Origin: Oscillospiraceae bacterium
GTDB lineage: Bacteria > Bacillota > Clostridia > Oscillospirales > Ruminococcaceae
DNA length: 49,183 nucleotides
NCBI GenBank assembly: GCA_017536405.1
Contig: JAFXHL010000031.1
Location: forward strand, 1-49,183
Direction: 5' to 3'
Shown here: positions 22,035-30,502 of the stretch, piece by piece
Position numbering within the stretch: the first letter of the stretch is position 1
Layout of the letters: each line of letters opens with the position of its first letter
Notes under the pieces: generated by a model
Told to the model about the DNA's origin: nothing
The model's input: only the letters and a program-made list of their open reading frames with translations
Database searches by the model: none
Program-made: the position numbers and the translations under genes

Positions 22035-24089
22035 ATGGCGAAGATAAATTCTGCAGATTATGAATTACCGCTTTATCTCTTCCACCAGGGCAAAAACTAT
22101 GAGGCTTATGAGTTTTTCGGTTCACATCCCGCTGAACTCGACGACAAGAAGGGCGTAGTGTTCAGAGTATGGGCGCCTAATGCAAAGTCGGTTTCTCTCG
22201 TATGTGATTCTAACGACTGGAACAGAGATAACTCACCGATGAATAAGATTGCCGATGGCATATGGGAACTTTTTGTTGAAGGTTTCCCTGAATTCGGGGC
22301 TTATAAATACAGCATCGAATCCCATAACGGAAGAGTTGTTATGAAGTCTGACCCTTATGGTTTCCATATGGAGACAAGACCAAGCACAGCTTCAAAGTAT
22401 GTTGACATCGAAAGCCATTACGAATGGAAAGATGCCAAGTGGCGCGAAGAAAAGAAAAAGAAGAATATCTACAAGAGTCCGATGAACATCTATGAAGCAC
22501 ATATCGCTTCATGGAGAAGATATGAAGATGGTTCACCATTCAGTTACATAAAATTCGCTGAAGAAATGGCACCATATCTCAACGATCTCGGCTATACACA
22601 TATCGAACTTATGCCCCTTGCCGAATATCCTTTCGATGGCTCATGGGGTTATCAGATAATCGGTTATTATGCGCCTACATCCCGTTTCGGAACACCATGG
22701 GATTTCATGCAGATGATTGATATTTTCCATCAGCATAACATCGGCGTAATTCTCGACTGGGTTCCTGCTCATTTCCCTAAGGACGAATGTGGTCTTTATG
22801 AATTTGACGGAACATACTGCTATGAATATTCAGACCGCTTCAAGCGTGAACATCGCTCATGGGGAACAAGAATTTTCGACTACGGCAAGCCCGAAGTAAT
22901 TTCATTCCTCATTTCAAATGCGGTTTACTGGCTTGAAAAATATCATATCGACGGTCTTCGCGTTGACGCAGTTGCATCAATGCTTTATCTCGATTATGAC
23001 AGACGCGACGGCGAATGGGCTCCCAACGCCAAGGGCGGAAAGGAAAACCTTGAGGCGATAGCATTCTTACAGCAACTCAACTCTGCGGTATTCGGAAGAA
23101 ATCCCGATATCCTCATGATTGCCGAAGAATCAACAGCATGGCCTTTAGTTACAAAGCCTACTGATGTCGGCGGACTCGGATTCAACTTCAAGTGGAATAT
23201 GGGCTGGATGAACGATATGGTTAAATACATTTCACTCGACCCTTATTTCAGAGCATTCAATCACGACAAACTCACATTCTCATTCTTCTATTGCTTCTCC
23301 GAAAACTATATCCTTCCTCTCTCACACGATGAAGTGGTTTACGGAAAATGCTCACTCCTTGAAAAGATGCCGGGCGAAAGAGAAGATAAATTCAAATCTC
23401 TCCGTGCGTTCCTCGGCTACACAATAGCACATCCCGGAAAGAAACTTCTCTTTATGGGACAGGAATTTGCTCAGGGCAAGGAATGGGATTATAAGAAAGA
23501 ACTTGACTGGGATTTATTACAGTATGAAGGACACGCAAACAACAAGAAGTTCCTTTCAGCACTCAATAAATTCTATTTAAGCCGTCCTGCATTCTGGGAA
23601 AACGACGACAGCTGGCAGGGATTCAGCTGGATTTCACACGATGACTACAAACAGAGTATCATCGCATTCAGAAGAATCGACGATAACGGAAACGAAATCG
23701 TTGTTGTATGTAACTTTGTTCCCGTTGAAAGAGAAGACTATAAGATAGGCGTTCCTTATAAGGGCAAATACAAGCAGGTTTTCTCAAGCGATGACAAGGC
23801 ATTCGGCGGAACAGGCGTCGATAACGGAACACTCAAGACAGAAGAACTTGGTATGCATGGATACGAACAGTGTATCTCACTTAAAATTCCTGCACTTTCA
23901 GTAATGTTCTTCGAAAAGCTTCCCGATGCACCAAAGAAGAAAAAATCAGAATCTTCGGGTGAAAAGAAGGAAACAAAGAAGAAAACAACTTCAAAGAAAA
24001 CAACAGCAAAAAAGTCTGACAGCAAGAAAAAATCTTCAAAGTCAACCGAAAAGAAGGCGACAGAGAAGAAGGCTTCGGACAAAAAATAA
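22035..24089 (+). CDS. glgB: 1,4-alpha-glucan branching enzyme with Lys-rich tail
   Basis: A 684-aa GH13 enzyme that makes alpha-1,6 branches in glycogen. A CBM48 domain (about 20-125; GVVFRVWAPNAKSVSLV) is followed by the TIM barrel. Catalytic sites are DGLRVDAVASM (nucleophile Asp), IAEEST (acid/base Glu) and LPLSHDEVVYG (transition-state Asp). An all-beta C-domain runs to about residue 630. It lacks the second N-terminal module of E. coli GlgB. Oddity: the last 51 residues are a disordered tail with about 23 Lys plus Ser/Thr/Glu/Ala, like histone-H1-type tails and unusual for this enzyme. It is first in the operon glgB-glgC-glgD-glgA, with AGGAGGATT before its ATG. Confidence 0.96.
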   Translation: MAKINSADYELPLYLFHQGKNYEAYEFFGSHPAELDDKKGVVFRVWAPNAKSVSLVCDSNDWNRDNSPMNKIADGIWELFVEGFPEFGAYKYSIESHNGRVVMKSDPYGFHMETRPSTASKYVDIESHYEWKDAKWREEKKKKNIYKSPMNIYEAHIASWRRYEDGSPFSYIKFAEEMAPYLNDLGYTHIELMPLAEYPFDGSWGYQIIGYYAPTSRFGTPWDFMQMIDIFHQHNIGVILDWVPAHFPKDECGLYEFDGTYCYEYSDRFKREHRSWGTRIFDYGKPEVISFLISNAVYWLEKYHIDGLRVDAVASMLYLDYDRRDGEWAPNAKGGKENLEAIAFLQQLNSAVFGRNPDILMIAEESTAWPLVTKPTDVGGLGFNFKWNMGWMNDMVKYISLDPYFRAFNHDKLTFSFFYCFSENYILPLSHDEVVYGKCSLLEKMPGEREDKFKSLRAFLGYTIAHPGKKLLFMGQEFAQGKEWDYKKELDWDLLQYEGHANNKKFLSALNKFYLSRPAFWENDDSWQGFSWISHDDYKQSIIAFRRIDDNGNEIVVVCNFVPVEREDYKIGVPYKGKYKQVFSSDDKAFGGTGVDNGTLKTEELGMHGYEQCISLKIPALSVMFFEKLPDAPKKKKSESSGEKKETKKKTTSKKTTAKKSDSKKKSSKSTEKKATEKKASDKK

Positions 24090-24130
24090 GTAAACCAACA
24101 AAATTCAAATAAAATCGGAGGTACAAAGTT

Positions 24131-25333
24131 ATGTATACCAAAAAAGAATGCGTTGCTATGTTACTTGCCGGCGGACAGGGCAGTCGCCTTTACGCTCTCA
24201 CACAGGACATGGCAAAGCCTGCCGTTTCATACGGCGGAAAGTACAGAATTATCGACTTTCCTTTATCAAACTGTATCAACTCAGGCATAGACACAGTCGG
24301 AGTTCTTACACAGTATCAGCCACTCGTTCTCCATGATTACATCGGAAACGGACAGCCTTGGGACCTTGACAAGATCCACGGCGGTGCACACGCTCTCCCT
24401 CCTTTCCAGACAGCACTCGGTGCTCAGTGGTATAAGGGAACAGCAAATGCTATCTATCAGAACATCAACTTCGTTGACAGATACGACCCTGACTATGTTG
24501 TAATCCTTTCGGGTGACCATATCTATAAGATGGACTACTCAAAGATGCTCGCTTATCACAAGGAAAAGAATGCCGATGCTACAATCGCTGTTCAGGAAGT
24601 TACTCTTGAAGAAGCAACAAGACTCGGTATTATGATCTGTGATGAAAATATGGGCATTACAGACTTTGAAGAAAAACCCGCTAAGCCTCGTTCAACACTC
24701 GCATCAATGGGTATTTATATCTTCACATGGAAGAAACTCCGTCAGTATCTTATCGACAACGAAAACAATCCCGAAGAAGATAAGGACTTTGGTAAGGCTA
24801 TCATTCCCAATATGCTTAATGCAGGTGAAAAGCTCGTTGCTTATCCTTTCGAAGGCTACTGGAGAGATGTTGGTACAATCGACAGCCTCTGGGAAGCAAA
24901 TATGGACCTTTTAAACCCCAACATTCCTCTTGACCTTTACGATCCCGACTGGAAGATCTATTCAAGAACAGCAAATATGCCTCCTCAGTATGTAGGTTCA
25001 TCAGCGAAGATTGAAAACTCTATGATTTCTGAAGGTGCTGTTGTAAACGGCAATGTTGATTTCTCAATTATCTTCCCCGGCGTTACAATCGAAGCGGGTG
25101 CTACTGTAAGAGACAGTATCATTATGCCAGGCTCTGTAATCAAGGCCGGCGCAGTGGTTGAATATGCCATTGTCGGTGAAGAATGTGTAATAGGCGAATA
25201 CGCAACAATAGGCGCTCGTCCCGAATCTGTTACAGATAAAGACAGCTGGGGCGTTGCGGTTATCGGTCATAATTTAACAGTTTCTGAGGGTAAGAAGATT
25301 GCTCCCAAGGAAAATGTAACGGAAAATGTTTAA
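24131..25333 (+). CDS. glgC: glucose-1-phosphate adenylyltransferase, catalytic subunit
   Basis: A 400-aa enzyme that makes ADP-glucose, the committed step of glycogen synthesis. The nucleotide-binding [14 protein letters not shown], the [13 protein letters not shown] block, [11 protein letters not shown] (metal-binding Asp), FEEKPAKP and the glucose-1-phosphate site [17 protein letters not shown] are intact, so this is the active subunit. The C-terminal left-handed beta-helix shows hexapeptide repeats. Length is typical. It is second in the operon, followed by the catalytically degenerate partner glgD; clostridial/bacillar enzymes work as GlgC-GlgD assemblies. ATCGGAGG precedes the ATG. Confidence 0.96.
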   Translation: MYTKKECVAMLLAGGQGSRLYALTQDMAKPAVSYGGKYRIIDFPLSNCINSGIDTVGVLTQYQPLVLHDYIGNGQPWDLDKIHGGAHALPPFQTALGAQWYKGTANAIYQNINFVDRYDPDYVVILSGDHIYKMDYSKMLAYHKEKNADATIAVQEVTLEEATRLGIMICDENMGITDFEEKPAKPRSTLASMGIYIFTWKKLRQYLIDNENNPEEDKDFGKAIIPNMLNAGEKLVAYPFEGYWRDVGTIDSLWEANMDLLNPNIPLDLYDPDWKIYSRTANMPPQYVGSSAKIENSMISEGAVVNGNVDFSIIFPGVTIEAGATVRDSIIMPGSVIKAGAVVEYAIVGEECVIGEYATIGARPESVTDKDSWGVAVIGHNLTVSEGKKIAPKENVTENV

Positions 25334-25346
25334 GGGGGCGATAAAG

Positions 25347-26471
25347 ATGGCTGGTAAAACAAAAGTACTTGGTATGATTTTTGCAAATATGCATGACATT
25401 TCCGTTGTTGAACTTACAAAGGAAAGAACAATGGGTTCTGTCCTCTTCGGCGGAAGATACAGAATGATAGATTTCCCGCTTTCTAATATGGTAAACTCAG
25501 GAATAGGTGAAGTGGGCGTTATCACAAAATCCAACTATCAGAGTCTTCTTGACCATTTAGGATCAGGACGCGAATGGGACCTTGCAAGAAAGCAGGGCGG
25601 TCTCCATCTTCTTCCTCCTTTCGGTCATGTTGACAGCGGTATGTATCGTGGCAGACTTGAAGCACTCTACGGCGTTATCAATTTCGTTAAGAATTCAGAC
25701 GCTGAATATGTTCTTCTTTCAGACTGCGATGTTATCACAAACATCGACTATACACCTATCGTTGAACAGCATATCAAGACAGGTGCTGACATCACAGCAG
25801 TTTACGCAAAGAGCGTAATCACAATGGAACAGGCTAAGAACTCAACTGTTTTCGGAATCAATGAAGAAGGCAGAGTAACAGATGTTCTTATCAGACCTCA
25901 GATCAGTGGTGACTGTGATGTAAGCCTCAATATGTTCCTCATCAAGAAGGATTTCCTTCAGGATATCGTTCTTGAATGCGCAAGCAAGAGCCTTTACAGC
26001 TTTGAAAAGGATGTTCTTCAGGCAAGAGTCAAGGAATATACAGTAATGGCTTATAAGCATGAAGGCTACTACGCAAAGATTGACTCTATCGACACATATT
26101 ACAAGGCTAATATGGAAATGCTTTCAACAGAAACAAGAGATAAGATATTCCTCGAAAAGAGACCTATCTATACAAAGATCAGAGATAACGCACCCGCAAA
26201 ATACGGCATCGGTGCAAGTGTAAAGAATTCACTCATCGCTGACGGTTGTATCGTTGAAGGAACAGTTGAAAACTCAATCCTCTTCCGTGGCGTTAAGGTA
26301 GGAAAAGACGCTGTTATCAAGAATTCAATCATTATGCAGAACACAGTTATCGGCAAGAAGTGTGATGTAAACTATGTAATCACAGACAAGTCGGTTGAAA
26401 TTCAGGATTTCAGAAATCTTACAGGCTCACAGTATTACCCGCTTTATGTAGGTAAGGGCGCAAAAATCTAA
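25347..26471 (+). CDS. glgD: GlgD, regulatory subunit of ADP-glucose pyrophosphorylase
   Basis: A 374-aa GlgC homologue that has lost catalytic sites. The AGGxGxRL nucleotide loop reads GMIFANMHDISVVELT, and the metal-binding GDH motif reads SDCDVI. The fold, including RMIDFPLSNMVNSG and the hexapeptide beta-helix, is kept. The family supports and regulates GlgC in Firmicutes. Start: AAGGGGG (25332-25338) directs ATG 25347, which gives the normal MAGKTKV-type start; an ATG at 25326 lies inside glgC. It overlaps or abuts glgC closely, so the two subunits are co-translated. Confidence 0.93.
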   Translation: MAGKTKVLGMIFANMHDISVVELTKERTMGSVLFGGRYRMIDFPLSNMVNSGIGEVGVITKSNYQSLLDHLGSGREWDLARKQGGLHLLPPFGHVDSGMYRGRLEALYGVINFVKNSDAEYVLLSDCDVITNIDYTPIVEQHIKTGADITAVYAKSVITMEQAKNSTVFGINEEGRVTDVLIRPQISGDCDVSLNMFLIKKDFLQDIVLECASKSLYSFEKDVLQARVKEYTVMAYKHEGYYAKIDSIDTYYKANMEMLSTETRDKIFLEKRPIYTKIRDNAPAKYGIGASVKNSLIADGCIVEGTVENSILFRGVKVGKDAVIKNSIIMQNTVIGKKCDVNYVITDKSVEIQDFRNLTGSQYYPLYVGKGAKI

Positions 26472-26556
26472 TTGAAACCATAGGCGGTGTAGGAATTTTC
26501 TATACCGCTTTTGCCCTATAAATAAAAGAAAGACTATAACAGGAGGATTTTTTATT

Positions 26557-27978
26557 ATGAGAATTCTTTATGCTTCAAGTGAAGCACTTCCTTATATCGC
26601 TTCAGGCGGACTTGCTGATGTAGCAGGTTCACTTCCTGCCGCTATGAACAAGGCAGGGCACGACTGTCGCGTTGTAATGCCCCTTTACAAGAACATCAAG
26701 TGGGAACTTCGTGAAAAACTCACATTCGTTACAAACTTCACAGTTGACGTTGCCTGGAGAAAGCAGTACTGCGGAATTATGAAGGGTGAAGTAAACGGTG
26801 TTACATACTACCTCATCGACAACGAATACTACTTCGGAAGAGACGGACTTTACGGCTTCTATGATGATGCTGAAAGATTTGTATTCTTCTCAAGAGCAAT
26901 TCTCGAAATGCTCAAATATCTTGATTTCAAGCCTCAGGTTATAAACTGTAACGACTGGCAGACAGCCATGGTGCCTGTTTACTACTCAACAATCTATCGC
27001 TATCAGATGGGCTATGAAGACATCAAGACAGTATTCACAATCCATAACATTCAGTATCAGGGTAAATACGGCCTTGAACTCGTAAGCGAAATTTTAGGAC
27101 TTCCTATGTATCACGCAAATGTTGTTCAGTATGACGGATGCGTTAATATGATGAAGGGTGCTATCGAGTGTGCCGATAAGATTACAACAGTTTCACCAAG
27201 CTATGCATGGGAAATTCTCGACCCCTGGTATTCACACGGACTTGACAGAGCACTTGCTAACAAGCAGTATAAACTCTGCGGTTTCCTCAATGGTATCGAC
27301 CTTGAAAGATACAATCCCGAAACAGACCCCATTATCCCCGCAAACTTCTCTGCAAAGGATAAGAAGGGCAAGGCTATCTGTAAGAAACAGCTTCTTGCTG
27401 ACCTCGGTCTTCAGGAAGGCAACGAACCCGTTATCGGTATCGTTACAAGATTTGTTTCACATAAGGGACTTGACCTTATCAAATATGTATTCAGCGATAT
27501 AGTTGACCTTGGCTATAAGTTTGTAATCTTAGGCTCAGGCGAAAAAATCTATGAAGATTTCTTCAACGAAATGGCTTGGCGCTATCCCGACAGAGTAAGC
27601 GTTACAATCGGATTTTTCCCCGACCTTTCAAAGAAAATCTATGCAGGTTGTGATATGTTCCTTATGCCTTCACAGAGCGAACCCTGCGGACTTGCACAGA
27701 TGATTTCATGCCGTTACGGAACAATTCCGATAGTTCGTGAAACAGGCGGACTTCGCGACTCTATCCAGGATGCAGGCGACAAGGGCGGAAACGGCTTTAC
27801 ATTCAAGACATACAACGCTCACGATATGCTTGATGCTTGTAGAAGAGCAAAGGAATACTACGACAAGAAAGCACAGTGGGGCAAACTTGTTACACACGCA
27901 ATGAAGAGCGATTTCAGCTGGGATACATCAGCAGAACTCTACCTCGGTCTTTATCGTGAACTCACAGGCGAATACTAA
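26557..27978 (+). CDS. glgA: glycogen synthase (ADP-glucose dependent, GT5)
   Basis: A 473-aa GT-B glycosyltransferase that adds glucose from ADP-glucose to growing glucan chains. The acceptor/ADP-binding N-terminal loop reads ASGGLADVAGSLP, the family's KTGGL-type region. HNIQYQG, NGIDLERYNPETD, the C-domain IVTRFVSHKGLDL and the donor site PSQSEPCGLAQM (catalytic Glu) followed by RETGGLRDSI are all present. Length is typical. AGGAGG precedes the ATG and it is fourth in the operon. Its stop overlaps the ATG of a small membrane protein (TAATG). Confidence 0.96.
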   Translation: MRILYASSEALPYIASGGLADVAGSLPAAMNKAGHDCRVVMPLYKNIKWELREKLTFVTNFTVDVAWRKQYCGIMKGEVNGVTYYLIDNEYYFGRDGLYGFYDDAERFVFFSRAILEMLKYLDFKPQVINCNDWQTAMVPVYYSTIYRYQMGYEDIKTVFTIHNIQYQGKYGLELVSEILGLPMYHANVVQYDGCVNMMKGAIECADKITTVSPSYAWEILDPWYSHGLDRALANKQYKLCGFLNGIDLERYNPETDPIIPANFSAKDKKGKAICKKQLLADLGLQEGNEPVIGIVTRFVSHKGLDLIKYVFSDIVDLGYKFVILGSGEKIYEDFFNEMAWRYPDRVSVTIGFFPDLSKKIYAGCDMFLMPSQSEPCGLAQMISCRYGTIPIVRETGGLRDSIQDAGDKGGNGFTFKTYNAHDMLDACRRAKEYYDKKAQWGKLVTHAMKSDFSWDTSAELYLGLYRELTGEY

Positions 27979-28169
27979 TGGATGATAAGCGTTTCCGTAA
28001 ATTCGTTATTGCCTATATCATAAATTTTTCGGTAATAGCGATAGGAGTAGTTCTTATGATACTCGCGTCAAACGGCGTCATTCCTGAAATTTTTCAGAAA
28101 ATCTCACTTGTTGCCGTAATTGCAAGTGTTATCCTTTTCGGAAGATTTGCAAACAGTTATAAAAGATAG
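27978..28169 (+). CDS. 63-aa two-span membrane protein coupled to glgA
   Basis: Its ATG shares a base with the glgA stop (TAATG), so translation is coupled to glycogen synthase. The product has a basic N-terminus (MDDKRFRKF), two hydrophobic helices (about 9-29 and 39-56) and a basic end (NSYKR). It resembles no named family I recognise. Position suggests a role tied to glycogen metabolism, such as membrane placement of enzymes, or an accidental hitch-hiker. A strong terminator follows immediately, making it the last gene of the operon. Confidence 0.7.
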   Translation: MDDKRFRKFVIAYIINFSVIAIGVVLMILASNGVIPEIFQKISLVAVIASVILFGRFANSYKR

Positions 28170-28170
28170 A

Positions 28171-28208
28171 AAAACCCGATAACTTCAAAGGTTATCGGGT
28201 TTTTATTT
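28171..28208. terminator. bidirectional terminator after the glycogen operon
   Basis: A 13-bp stem (28171-28183 with 28191-28203), a 7-nt loop, and A and T flanks. It serves the glycogen operon and the opposing WYL gene. The stem repeats the one at 4391-4419. Confidence 0.92.
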
Positions 28209-29203
28209 TATCCGTTCTTTTCAATGAGATTTATCAGTTTTTCTACATATTCCTTTTTGAGAGATTTTGGAGAAACAATTTCAACATCTGTTCCGAAACT
28301 GAAAATCCATCCCCAGAAAGTAGGGCTTGGTGTAACATTTACAGTAATTGCGAAATGTTCGCTGTCAGGGGATGAGATGAATAAATCATTTCCGAAACGG
28401 TCAACAACAACGCCTAAAAGTTTATTGTCCTTTCTGAATTTCAGTTTCACTTCGATTTCATCACCGCTGAACATTCCGAAAGTTTTCTTTGTGTATTCGG
28501 CAAGATTGAAGTTCTTGAAATGGTCGTGACCCTCTCTTGTGTCATCCGTCATAACAACATCGCCCATTTTGTCAACTCTGAAATGTGAGATATCATCTCT
28601 TTCGCCGTAATAAGCGACAACATAATAGTTTTCATCGTTCCATATAAGTGCAAACGGACTTATAACATATTTCTGTCCGTTTTTCTTGACGCTTTTCTGT
28701 GCCCTTGCGTTATTCTGACTCCATTCATAATATCTGAAAGAAAGTTGCTTGTTTTCATAAATTGCCGTGTGTATGGCGTCAATGTTGTAGTAGGTATTCT
28801 TTTCTGTTTTAGCGCTGTTTGTTATATAGAGTTTTCTTTTGAGTTGCTTTGCCTGTGATTCACTTACAAGTGAACCGAGTTTTGAAATGAGTTCTGATGA
28901 TTTCTTTTCACTGATGAATTTTGATGACTGAACAGCGTCAACAAGGATTTTGAGTTCAGCGGGTTCAAACTCTCTTGATGCAACATAATATCCGAAAGAT
29001 TTCCCTCTTGTTGATTCAATATCCATTCCGAAATCACGGAGAAGCCTTATATCGTCATAAAAGGTTTTTCTTTCGATATCAATTTCATTCTTTGAAAGTT
29101 CATCCTTTATTTCGGCAAATGTAAGAGGATGATTTTCGTCTGTCTTTTCATTGAGTATTTTAGCGAGATACATAAGTTTGAGTTTCTGATTTATTCCACC
29201 CAT
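28208..29203 (-). CDS. WYL-domain transcriptional regulator (DeoR-like HTH)
   Basis: A 331-aa regulator. An N-terminal winged helix (LTFAEIKDELSK, ERKTFYDDIRLLRDFGMDI) is followed by the WYL ligand domain: YNIDAIHTAIYENKQLSFRYYEW, the core SPFALIWNDENYYVVAYYGE, and ISHFRVDKMGDV. A C-terminal WCX-like extension ends the protein. WYL regulators sense oligonucleotides or nucleotides and often respond to stress. It lies 2 nt after the VanY-like gene in the same leftward transcript. Its targets cannot be inferred. Confidence 0.88.
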   Translation of the reverse strand: MGGINQKLKLMYLAKILNEKTDENHPLTFAEIKDELSKNEIDIERKTFYDDIRLLRDFGMDIESTRGKSFGYYVASREFEPAELKILVDAVQSSKFISEKKSSELISKLGSLVSESQAKQLKRKLYITNSAKTEKNTYYNIDAIHTAIYENKQLSFRYYEWSQNNARAQKSVKKNGQKYVISPFALIWNDENYYVVAYYGERDDISHFRVDKMGDVVMTDDTREGHDHFKNFNLAEYTKKTFGMFSGDEIEVKLKFRKDNKLLGVVVDRFGNDLFISSPDSEHFAITVNVTPSPTFWGWIFSFGTDVEIVSPKSLKKEYVEKLINLIEKNG

Positions 29204-29205
29204 TT

Positions 29206-29937
29206 TCAGTCGCCCCTTATTTCGTCATAATATTCTTCGAGTGTTATGCCTTTTTCTTTAATCTGTGTTGCGTGATAAACACCTACGAATCTGTAATGCC
29301 AGGGTTCGTATTTAACACCTGTAATTCCTACCTTATCCTTTGGGTATCTTAGAATAAAGCCGTATTCGTGTGCGTGTTCTGAAAGCCACTTGAAAGCATC
29401 GCTTTCTTCAAAACTTTCGTCAAGATCGTTAAGGTCAACGGCAAGCCCCGAGTTGTGTTCACTCTCGCCGGGGAGTGCTACCCATTCTCTTGCGGCTTCA
29501 AAAGCCTCTTCGTCAGACATTCCCTTTGCTATGAAAGATTCAACCTCTTGATTGAAAAGCTGTTGCTGATATTGTCTTGACCTTTTCGCAGAAATTACAG
29601 TAAGTTCGATTCCGTCAGCCGCGGCAGCTTCTTTCATATCAAGGAAATAGTTTGCTGCACGATAATCCATCTCATAATCGTCCTGAATCTTTTTAGGGTA
29701 GACTGTAAAGTCTTCAGGTAACGGATATTCTTTGCTTACTATATAAAATGCCCATGGATTGTCTGCATCAACTTCGGGCTTTTTCTTTTCTGTTGTTGTA
29801 ACTGTCGGAGTAGTTTCTGAAACAGAAGTTTCTGTTTTCTTTTCTTCAGCCCTTTTTCTCCCCGGCATAGTTGTGAAAAAAACGAGGGTTATCAAAAGCG
29901 CTGAGAGGAGTATTACAAATACAAATTCTTTTTTCAT
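29206..29937 (-). CDS. membrane-anchored D-Ala-D-Ala carboxypeptidase, VanY family
   Basis: A 243-aa zinc peptidase that trims the terminal D-Ala of peptidoglycan stems outside the cell. An N-terminal membrane anchor (about 4-24), a Thr/Ser/Glu/Lys-rich linker, then the peptidase M15B domain: SAKRSRQYQQQLF, the zinc motif SEHNSGLAVDL (His and Asp ligands) and EPWHYRF with the catalytic Glu and third-ligand His. It is followed by a WYL regulator 2 nt later. No vancomycin-resistance cluster (vanHAX) is nearby, so a housekeeping wall role is most likely. Confidence 0.9.
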   Translation of the reverse strand: MKKEFVFVILLSALLITLVFFTTMPGRKRAEEKKTETSVSETTPTVTTTEKKKPEVDADNPWAFYIVSKEYPLPEDFTVYPKKIQDDYEMDYRAANYFLDMKEAAAADGIELTVISAKRSRQYQQQLFNQEVESFIAKGMSDEEAFEAAREWVALPGESEHNSGLAVDLNDLDESFEESDAFKWLSEHAHEYGFILRYPKDKVGITGVKYEPWHYRFVGVYHATQIKEKGITLEEYYDEIRGD

Positions 29938-30062
29938 AGTAAATTCCTTTTATAAATTTTCATATACATTTAAATTATATATCATATTCTTTATGTTTTC
30001 AAGACTATTTTGTGATTACTGTTTCAAAAAATACATAGTAATTCAGGATTTCAATAAATCCA

Positions 30063-30091
30063 TTGACAAAACAGAACATATGTTCTATAAT
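30063..30091 (+). promoter_or_regulatory. consensus promoter with embedded LexA (SOS) box
   Basis: TTGACA (30063-30068), a 17-nt spacer and TATAAT (30086-30091). The spacer contains the perfect palindrome AGAACATATGTTCT (30073-30086), which fits the Firmicutes LexA box GAAC-N4-GTTC. LexA bound here would cover the space between -35 and -10. The transcript would start ~60 nt before the TTG at 30162. Confidence 0.85.
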
Positions 30092-30161
30092 AAAACCCGA
30101 GGGATTTCGGAATATAATTTTCTTGTTTTTGCTTTAATTTTTTGACTGAAGGTGAGTAAAC

Positions 30162-30482
30162 TTGGGAAAAATTCGTATTCCATTTGATGTTTTCTGTCAG
30201 AAAGCAGTAAGCGACGAAAGTTTTTTCACCGATGCCCCGTCGGAAGAAAACGGAATTGACAGAAAACTCATAAAAAAAGCATTATTGTATGTTATCAATC
30301 AGGAACTCAGCCCGAAACAGAGGCAATATGTTGTTATGTATTACAGTGAAAATCTTAATATGGAAGAAATCGCGAAACGCTGTGGTGTTTCAAAATCAAC
30401 CGTATCGAGAACTGTTTCAAGGGCGAGAAAGAATATTGCCGACAGAATAGGAATTCTGATTAAATTCAGAAAAACAGAATAA
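30162..30482 (+). CDS. small sigma-70 region 4-like DNA-binding protein
   Basis: A 106-aa protein. The C-terminal half is a region-4/LuxR-like helix-turn-helix: INQELSPKQRQYVVMYYSENLNMEEIAKRCGVSKSTVSRTVSRARKNI (about residues 48-95), typical of sigma factors, but there is no region 2, so it cannot act as a full sigma factor. The N-terminal ~45 residues are unrecognised. It starts at TTG with AAGGTGAG upstream (30149-30156). The LexA-box promoter 71 nt upstream suggests SOS control. It is followed 20 nt later by the decarboxylase gene, so it may lead a larger transcript to ricT. Confidence 0.75.
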   Translation: MGKIRIPFDVFCQKAVSDESFFTDAPSEENGIDRKLIKKALLYVINQELSPKQRQYVVMYYSENLNMEEIAKRCGVSKSTVSRTVSRARKNIADRIGILIKFRKTE

Positions 30483-30502
30483 ATTAAGAAGAGGTTTAAA
30501 CT

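Noticed and set aside
29759..30145. 128-aa frame antisense to the VanY-like gene
   Set aside because: Antisense shadow that continues through the LexA-box promoter and lacks a ribosome site.
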